Assembly (NCBI GenBank): GCA_023248505.1
Contig: JAHFEM010000200.1
Location: 1-5,132, forward strand
DNA from: Nitrospirota bacterium
Lineage (GTDB): Bacteria > Nitrospirota > Nitrospiria > SBBL01 > Manganitrophaceae
Direction: 5' to 3'
DNA length: 5,132 nucleotides
Part shown: positions 1-3,666 of the stretch, in pieces
How positions within the stretch are numbered: the stretch's first letter is position 1
Layout: every line of letters begins with the position of its first letter
Position numbers and translations under genes: made by a program
Notes under the pieces: model-generated
What the model saw: the letters and a program-made list of their open reading frames with translations, nothing else
What the model was told of the DNA's origin: nothing
The model's database searches: none

Positions 1-316
1 GATGAATGTCATTAAGGTGTTGAGCGAAGAGATTGAAAATACGCAAGAGCGGAGTCGACAGCTCCTCTTCAAAAGCGCCAAGGAGCGCCTGGCCGAGACC
101 CTCCTGACGTTGGGGAGGAAACACGGAACCCGACACGGCCGGGAAATCTCCATCGAGCTGGACCTGAAGAGGGAAGAGATCGCGGAGATGATCGGCGTGG
201 AGCCCGAAACGGTCGTACGGCTTCTCTCCCTCTTAAAGCGAGAGAAGCTGGTTCGGCTCGACGGGAAAAAGATTTCAATTATCGACGAAGAAAAACTAAC
301 CCTCATCCGGAGTTAG
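1..316 (+). CDS. Crp/Fnr-family transcriptional regulator, C-terminal part (5' truncated by window edge)
   Basis: The 104 visible residues are the end of a Crp/Fnr regulator; the cyclic-nucleotide-like sensor domain lies upstream of the window. Numbering from the ATG at position 2, residues 1-42 look like the end of the long dimerisation helix and the hinge. Residues about 49-94 form the winged helix-turn-helix: first helix around KREEIAEMIG (56-65), recognition helix around EPETVVRLLSLLKRE (67-81), then a wing (KLVRLDGKKISII). Within the recognition helix, Glu69 and Arg73 match the Glu and Arg that Crp and FNR use to read the GA core of their half-sites. The Ser before the Arg in FNR is Val here. 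The ATG at position 2 is almost certainly internal, since the family is usually about 220-250 residues. Ligand (O2, NO, haem, cAMP) cannot be judged without the N-terminus. Two FNR-like boxes follow directly downstream, in front of the next gene, so that gene is a plausible target. Confidence 0.9.
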   Translation, partial: MNVIKVLSEEIENTQERSRQLLFKSAKERLAETLLTLGRKHGTRHGREISIELDLKREEIAEMIGVEPETVVRLLSLLKREKLVRLDGKKISIIDEEKLTLIRS

Positions 317-334
317 CTTGTTTTCCCCTCTTGA

Positions 335-348
335 TTGACCCAGATCAA
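335..348. promoter_or_regulatory. FNR/DNR-like binding site 1
   Basis: TTGAC-CCAG-ATCAA matches nine of ten bases of the FNR/DNR consensus TTGAT-N4-ATCAA. The symmetry extends outward to GATTGA...TCAATC (333-350). It lies in the intergenic region between the Crp/Fnr gene and the small downstream gene, centred at 341.5. Binding by the neighbouring regulator is inferred. Confidence 0.65.
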
Positions 349-356
349 TCTTCCGC

Positions 357-370
357 ATGATCTAGATCAT
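357..370. promoter_or_regulatory. FNR/DNR-like binding site 2 (perfect 14-bp palindrome)
   Basis: ATGATCTAGATCAT is a perfect palindrome and matches eight of ten FNR consensus bases (TGAT-N4-ATCA core intact, outer bases changed). Its centre (363.5) is 22 bp from that of site 1, about two helical turns, so both dimers would sit on the same DNA face. If this is a class II site at -41.5, transcription would start near 405. Confidence 0.6.
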
Positions 371-392
371 CCACTTTCCCCTTCTCATCCAT

Positions 393-406
393 TAAATTGA
401 TAGTAT
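393..406 (+). promoter_or_regulatory. Candidate -10 region for the 433-657 gene
   Basis: The AT-rich stretch TAAATTGATAGTAT contains two poor -10 candidates: TAAATT (393-398) and TAGTAT (401-406), each matching TATAAT at four of six bases. The first is correctly placed for an activator site centred 41.5 bp upstream of a start near 405. No good -35 hexamer is visible, as expected for a class II activated promoter. The position is inferred from the FNR-like boxes. Confidence 0.35.
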
Positions 407-432
407 TCAACTCTACTCCGGAGGGGAGCGGT

Positions 433-657
433 ATGCGCAAATTAAGTGTGATCTTGCCGTGTGGAAAGGATTTGCGCTTTTACATGAGCGATGATGAGAA
501 AGTCCATTGCACGAATCATCGGGTTTTCACGATCTTGAGCGATCAAGGGGTGATTCACTTTAACGGGGAGCGTTACTTCCCGCACGATGGGGAGGCCTTT
601 CTGGAAGCGCTTTACGATTTTTACTGGCAGAAAGGATTAACCCTTGAGATCGGCTGA
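433..657 (+). CDS. Small protein of unknown function (74 aa), probable FNR-type target
   Basis: I do not recognise this family. The ATG at 433 is chosen because GGAGGGGAG (420-428) is a strong ribosome binding site just upstream. An in-frame TTG at 397 would add 12 residues but would put the start inside the predicted promoter. The product begins MRKLSVILPCGKDLRFYM, looks soluble and has no signal peptide or membrane segment. It has a short polar segment with Cys and His (VHCTNH, residues 24-29), a beta-like middle (VFTILSDQGVIHFNGERYF) and an aromatic, helix-like C-terminus (EAFLEALYDFYWQKGL). Cys10, Cys26, His25 and His28 could bind a metal or be redox active, but nothing proves this. Base composition is somewhat less GC-rich than the neighbours. 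It ends 19 bp before the convergent hemerythrin gene, and no terminator is visible between them. Confidence 0.7.
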   Translation: MRKLSVILPCGKDLRFYMSDDEKVHCTNHRVFTILSDQGVIHFNGERYFPHDGEAFLEALYDFYWQKGLTLEIG

Positions 658-676
658 CAACGGCAGGAGCGAACCT

Positions 677-1237
677 TTATTTTTCTTCGGCGGAGATGGC
701 GTGAATCCGACGAATGACCTCTTTTTTCTCTTCCCCGGTGAGAGACGATTCGGAAATTTCAAAAAGGATCTGATTCTCTTTTTGGATGTGCAACCGCAAT
801 AAGTTCACGAGCCGCAATCCCGGATCGAGCACCACCTTGCGGACCGCTTCATCGATCGGCGCCCCGCTTCGACAAAAGGGGGAAACGATCTTTTTCCAGC
901 GGACGAAGGCGGCGCAGAGCTTTTCATGCTCCCGAAGCATCACCTCAATGGGGCCATACTCTTTGCCGATGTAGTCAGCCAAAATTGCAAAGAGCGCCTC
1001 TTCCTCTTTTCGAAAATGGAGTCCGATCTCTTTATCCAGAGCGACCGCCAGATCTTTCAATAGATCCTTCTCGATTTCAACGCGCTCCAGCGTAGTCTCT
1101 TCGGCGGGGCGCAGCAAGTAGAGGAGGGCGCGCTCCAGCAGCTCGAGTTTTAACAGCGTCCCCCGGTGTTCCTCCTTCAATAAATGGGTCGGGCCGATCG
1201 GTCCCTGGACCTTTTCTTGCTTTTCTCCATCCTCCAT
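677..1237 (-). CDS. Hemerythrin/HHE-domain protein, probable non-haem di-iron protein
   Basis: This is a cytoplasmic four-helix-bundle protein of the hemerythrin (HHE) family, members of which bind O2 or NO, sense redox state or repair iron-sulfur clusters. I prefer the ATG at 1237 (186 aa), because AAAGGA lies 7 nt upstream. An in-frame GTG at 1291 would give 204 aa but has no ribosome binding site. Numbered from the ATG, likely iron ligands are His24 (KEEHRG), His74 and Glu78 (LHFRKEEEALF), His104 (REHEKL), and His150 and Glu154 (LHIQKENQILF). His18 in PTHLL may be another. Two HxxxE motifs resemble the carboxylate-bridged sites of YtfE/Ric-type proteins more than classic O2-carrying hemerythrin, but overall similarity to YtfE is not evident and its N-terminal domain is absent. 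It is the last gene of the minus-strand cluster, 58 bp after the CopD-like gene, and converges with the 433-657 gene. No signal peptide is seen. Confidence 0.85.
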   Translation of the reverse strand: MEDGEKQEKVQGPIGPTHLLKEEHRGTLLKLELLERALLYLLRPAEETTLERVEIEKDLLKDLAVALDKEIGLHFRKEEEALFAILADYIGKEYGPIEVMLREHEKLCAAFVRWKKIVSPFCRSGAPIDEAVRKVVLDPGLRLVNLLRLHIQKENQILFEISESSLTGEEKKEVIRRIHAISAEEK

Positions 1238-1243
1238 CTGCTC

Positions 1244-1250
1244 TTCCTTT
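1244..1250 (-). promoter_or_regulatory. Ribosome binding site deciding the hemerythrin start
   Basis: On the minus strand the sequence is AAAGGAAGAGCAG followed by ATG. The AAGGA core, 7 nt from the ATG at 1237, supports this start over the GTG at 1291, which follows a stretch with no purine-rich motif. Confidence 0.6.
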
Positions 1251-1295
1251 ACATCGGCCCCAATGCCGGACCGGTTATAATTGAACGACACGATA

Positions 1296-1751
1296 TTAGT
1301 AACCCCGCGCGACGTAAACGGCGGCCAAGACCACGAAGAGTCCGACCACGAGATTCAATCGCGCCATCCAGCGAACGGTTTGCTGGAGCGGGTGGGGGCC
1401 GGTGGTGGAGCGGCTGATTTGAATCGATTTGGGTCCCAACACCAGGTCATGCAAGAGGGTGAGCATGAACATCAGAAGGACCAACGCCAGCTTGGCCCAG
1501 ATCCAGTTGCCTGCCGTCAGAGGTGAAAATCCCAATTGGTAGAGCCGGGTGAGTCCGGTGATCAGTAGAATCGAGAGGGAGATCCAACTTGCCCTCCGGT
1601 AATGCGCTCCGATCCGGCTCATGAAGCCGTTCCGCTCCGGAGAAGAGAGGCCGCTCATCGAGGGGATGAGCACGAGGGAGAAGAAGAGCATCCCCCCGAT
1701 CCAGAACATCGCCGCCAGGATATGAATCCATATAATGAGCATCGCAAACAT
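1296..1751 (-). CDS. CopD-like four-helix membrane protein
   Basis: The 151-aa product is an integral inner-membrane protein with four predicted helices, at about residues 4-28, 55-73, 83-105 and 128-148. The first carries the signature WIHILAAMFWIGGMLFFSL, with His10 and the WxGG turn, as in the CopD family (copper resistance D domain). The third contains KLALVLLMF...LLHDLVLGPK with His101; the fourth begins RWMARLNLVVG. Intramembrane His10 and His101 are candidate copper or haem ligands. Family members are linked to copper import across the inner membrane, though some short members may bind haem, so the substrate is uncertain. The ATG at 1751 follows AAGGAG with an 8-nt gap. The gene starts 23 bp after the second cupredoxin protein and lies in the same probable operon, which fits a role in supplying copper or electrons to those proteins. 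Confidence 0.75.
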   Translation of the reverse strand: MFAMLIIWIHILAAMFWIGGMLFFSLVLIPSMSGLSSPERNGFMSRIGAHYRRASWISLSILLITGLTRLYQLGFSPLTAGNWIWAKLALVLLMFMLTLLHDLVLGPKSIQISRSTTGPHPLQQTVRWMARLNLVVGLFVVLAAVYVARGY

Positions 1752-1774
1752 GAGCGCGACTCCTTTCCTTTATT

Positions 1775-2659
1775 TCATCCCCCCGAATCGAAGCGTGACT
1801 CCCTCTGCAGTTCGATATCCGGTCGGACGATTTTGCCGGGGATGAGCGCCGTCTGCAGGCGATACTCCGTTTGAAGATCGTGAAGAGGGATATTCACTTC
1901 GGCCGCATCGAACTCAAACCGAAGCGCCGCCGCCCCGCCGGAGCCGACGTTGATCCGCTGCGTCTGCACTTGCATATGCGGATGCCAGGCGATCACGTCA
2001 TACTCCCCAGGCGGGAGATCGGAAATCGTGAAGCGCCCATCGGCGCCGCTGACCGAAAAGTAGGGATTGCCGACCGCCATTCCCCATGACTGCATATAAT
2101 CATGCACCCCGCATTGGGTGCGGAAGAGGTAATGTCCTTCTCTTAGATGCACCGGCTTGGTCGCGATCGTCTCGGGGGTCAATGGCTTGTTGAACATCGC
2201 GAAGGTATAGTCGTCCTTCAGCGTATAGGCCTGAATGTCGTGCGTGATCGGGTCTTTATTGACCAAAGCGATCCGGTGCTGATTTCGAATCGGAACCACA
2301 AAGGGGCCGACGCGGCAGCTCTCAATCGTCAGCTCCGGGGTGTAGTCAAACGGTTTTCCTTTGGGAACTCCGACCACCGCGACCACCACGTCCTGGAATC
2401 CGCCGTCGCTCGCGACGCGGAACTCTTTGAGCAGGCGGTTCCCTTTTCCATCGGAGATTCTGCCGCAGAGATCCATGTTCGGCGAGAAGACCAGGTGATA
2501 GATCCGCGCCGGCGGCGGGCTCCCTTTAAGCACCGCCTGCCCGGTAATCGTCGCTCCTTCCGTCACCGGCATTTCCTCATAACCCCAGCCGTTGGAGACG
2601 GTCAAGAGAAATAAGGCGATCCAAATCCCGACGGGGAAATATCGGTTTGAGAGGGTCAT
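1775..2659 (-). CDS. Exported type 1 copper protein with carboxypeptidase-regulatory-like domain (paralogue A)
   Basis: The 294-aa product has an N-terminal signal peptide (hydrophobic core about residues 8-22), probably cut near WG/YEE (26/27), so it acts outside the inner membrane. Residues about 35-200 form a cupredoxin-like region. His140 in VNKDPITHDI corresponds to the first copper ligand of plastocyanin-type proteins, and Cys183, His186 and Met189 (CGVHDYM) give the C-x2-H-x2-M part. Residues about 200-252 (DGRFTISDLPPGEYDVIAWHPH) match the transthyretin-like fold of carboxypeptidase-D regulatory domains. Cys65 and Cys115 are shared with the upstream paralogue. Electron transfer or copper binding is the likely role; the partner is inferred to be the multicopper-type protein upstream. 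The ATG follows AGGAG with a 5-nt gap, and this site overlaps the stop codon of the preceding gene, 8 bp away, which suggests translational coupling. Such proteins are often annotated only as methylamine-utilisation-like or plastocyanin-like. Confidence 0.85.
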   Translation of the reverse strand: MTLSNRYFPVGIWIALFLLTVSNGWGYEEMPVTEGATITGQAVLKGSPPPARIYHLVFSPNMDLCGRISDGKGNRLLKEFRVASDGGFQDVVVAVVGVPKGKPFDYTPELTIESCRVGPFVVPIRNQHRIALVNKDPITHDIQAYTLKDDYTFAMFNKPLTPETIATKPVHLREGHYLFRTQCGVHDYMQSWGMAVGNPYFSVSGADGRFTISDLPPGEYDVIAWHPHMQVQTQRINVGSGGAAALRFEFDAAEVNIPLHDLQTEYRLQTALIPGKIVRPDIELQRESRFDSGG

Positions 2660-2664
2660 TTTTT

Positions 2665-2669
2665 CTCCT
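2665..2669 (-). promoter_or_regulatory. Ribosome binding site overlapping the upstream stop codon
   Basis: AGGAG on the minus strand lies 5 nt before the ATG at 2659 and shares bases with the TAG stop (2670-2668) of the preceding cupredoxin gene. A ribosome finishing the first protein would stop over this site, so the two paralogues are probably translated together. Confidence 0.6.
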
Positions 2670-3594
2670 ACTCCATGATGATGCGCTCTTCACCCTCTTC
2701 GACCATATGATTGTGCGGCGTCGCAGGACTGATCCGCCGATCCTTCTGCATCTCATAGATCGGCCGTTCCACCTTCTGAGCGTTGAACTCGAAGTCGAGG
2801 GTCACCGCGCCGTTTTCCGGAATCGTCACCTCTTTTTCAACGATCTCGAAATGGGGATGCCAGGCGGTGACTTTGTAAGTGCCCGGCGGCAACCGGTCGA
2901 TTGTGAACCGGCCATCCTTCTTGGTTTTGGAATAATAGGGGTTGTCGACCACGAATCCCCAGCTCTGCATGAACTCATGCATCCCGCAGATCATCTGAGA
3001 AATTCGCTTGCCGGCGGCAAAGTGAAGCACGCCGCCGCGCGGCGCCGTTGAAACGGGGAGGGGCGTATTTAAAATGATGTTTCCTTTTTCGTTCTGAAAG
3101 ACCTGAATGTTATGAATCACCGGATCTTTGTTGATCATTGAAATCGGTCGGTGGTTTTCAAGGACCGTCACGAGCGGGTGTTCGTGGTGGAGCTGTCCCT
3201 CCTTTACGGCGTACTGCTCCTCGTCGGGCACCTCGGCGGGATGGAACATGCAATCGACTGCGACAAACTCCGACCGAATCGGCTCGAACCGTTTTCCCTG
3301 CTCAACCTTCTCCACAGCGACCACCGCGTTGCTCAACCCGCCGTCCGCCGAGACGACAAACTCTTTGAGTCGGACATTTCCCTCGCCGTCCGAAATCTTC
3401 TTGCAGAAGGGCCCGAAGGGATAGAGGACCAGGGGGAAGATCCGCGGCGGCGGGACCGGACCCTGCAGGGTCACCCTTCCTTGCAAAGTCCCCCCCTCTT
3501 GCACATCGATCTCCTCGTAGGCCAGGGCGAAGGGGGAGAGGCCGAGGAGCAGTCCTAAAATCAGCATAACGCGAACGTTTGATTCGAGACGCAC
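2668..3594 (-). CDS. Exported type 1 copper protein with carboxypeptidase-regulatory-like domain (paralogue B)
   Basis: The 308-aa product is a clear paralogue of the next gene. A GTG start at 3594 is chosen because AAGGAGG lies 10 nt upstream; Met10 is a weaker alternative. The signal peptide (core about residues 9-24) probably ends at ALA/YEE (25/26), giving a mature N-terminus like that of the paralogue. The cupredoxin region has His161 (INKDPVIHNI) and Cys203, His206, Met209 (CGMHEFM), the expected type 1 copper ligands. The region after about residue 220 (DGRFTIDRLPPGTYKVTAWHPH) is the transthyretin-like domain. Compared with the paralogue it has about 21 extra residues before the first copper ligand, including a His-rich LHHEH (135-139). 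Cys64 and Cys115 may form a disulfide. It lies 72 bp after the multicopper gene with a hairpin between, and 8 bp before the paralogue. A periplasmic electron- or copper-carrier role is inferred. Confidence 0.85.
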   Translation of the reverse strand: MRLESNVRVMLILGLLLGLSPFALAYEEIDVQEGGTLQGRVTLQGPVPPPRIFPLVLYPFGPFCKKISDGEGNVRLKEFVVSADGGLSNAVVAVEKVEQGKRFEPIRSEFVAVDCMFHPAEVPDEEQYAVKEGQLHHEHPLVTVLENHRPISMINKDPVIHNIQVFQNEKGNIILNTPLPVSTAPRGGVLHFAAGKRISQMICGMHEFMQSWGFVVDNPYYSKTKKDGRFTIDRLPPGTYKVTAWHPHFEIVEKEVTIPENGAVTLDFEFNAQKVERPIYEMQKDRRISPATPHNHMVEEGEERIIME

Positions 3595-3604
3595 GATCTT
3601 TTTT

Positions 3605-3611
3605 CCTCCTT
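3605..3611 (-). promoter_or_regulatory. Ribosome binding site supporting a GTG start
   Basis: AAGGAGG on the minus strand, a near-ideal Shine-Dalgarno sequence, is 10 nt from the GTG at 3594. It supports this start over the ATG nine codons further in, which would cut away part of the signal peptide. Confidence 0.65.
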
Positions 3612-3623
3612 GACGTGAAAGAG

Positions 3624-3657
3624 AGCGGGGCAGGAGGTTTTCACCCCCTGCCCCGCT
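3624..3657 (-). terminator. Intercistronic GC-rich hairpin (partial terminator, attenuator or mRNA-stability element)
   Basis: An 11-bp perfect stem pairs AGCGGGGCAGG (3624-3634) with CCTGCCCCGCT (3647-3657). One A-C mismatch and two further pairs follow, closing a six-base loop. It begins 9 bp after the stop of the multicopper gene, in the only gap before the next gene. On the minus strand it is followed by CTCTCTTTCAC, which is T-rich but lacks a solid T run, so full rho-independent termination is doubtful. Partial readthrough or protection of the upstream mRNA end is more likely. Confidence 0.55.
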
Positions 3658-3666
3658 TGGAGAGGA

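Noticed and set aside
397..432. TTG start extending the small gene by 12 codons
   Set aside because: No ribosome binding site precedes the TTG and it falls in the predicted -10 region, whereas the ATG at 433 has GGAGGGGAG correctly spaced.
658..690. Possible bidirectional terminator between the convergent genes, suggested by the T-rich TTTATTTTTCTT
   Set aside because: The only pairing before the T-rich stretch is about three base pairs, too weak for a terminator stem, and the T-rich stretch already lies in the hemerythrin coding end.
1871..2614. Open frames on the plus strand opposite paralogue A, rich in Arg, His and Pro
   Set aside because: They lie antisense to a well-supported exported copper protein, have no recognisable domains or ribosome binding sites, and show the composition typical of GC-rich shadow frames.
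3126..3146. TTGATCATTGAAAT resembling an FNR box
   Set aside because: The right half does not match ATCAA at the required spacing, and the site lies inside a coding region far from any start.
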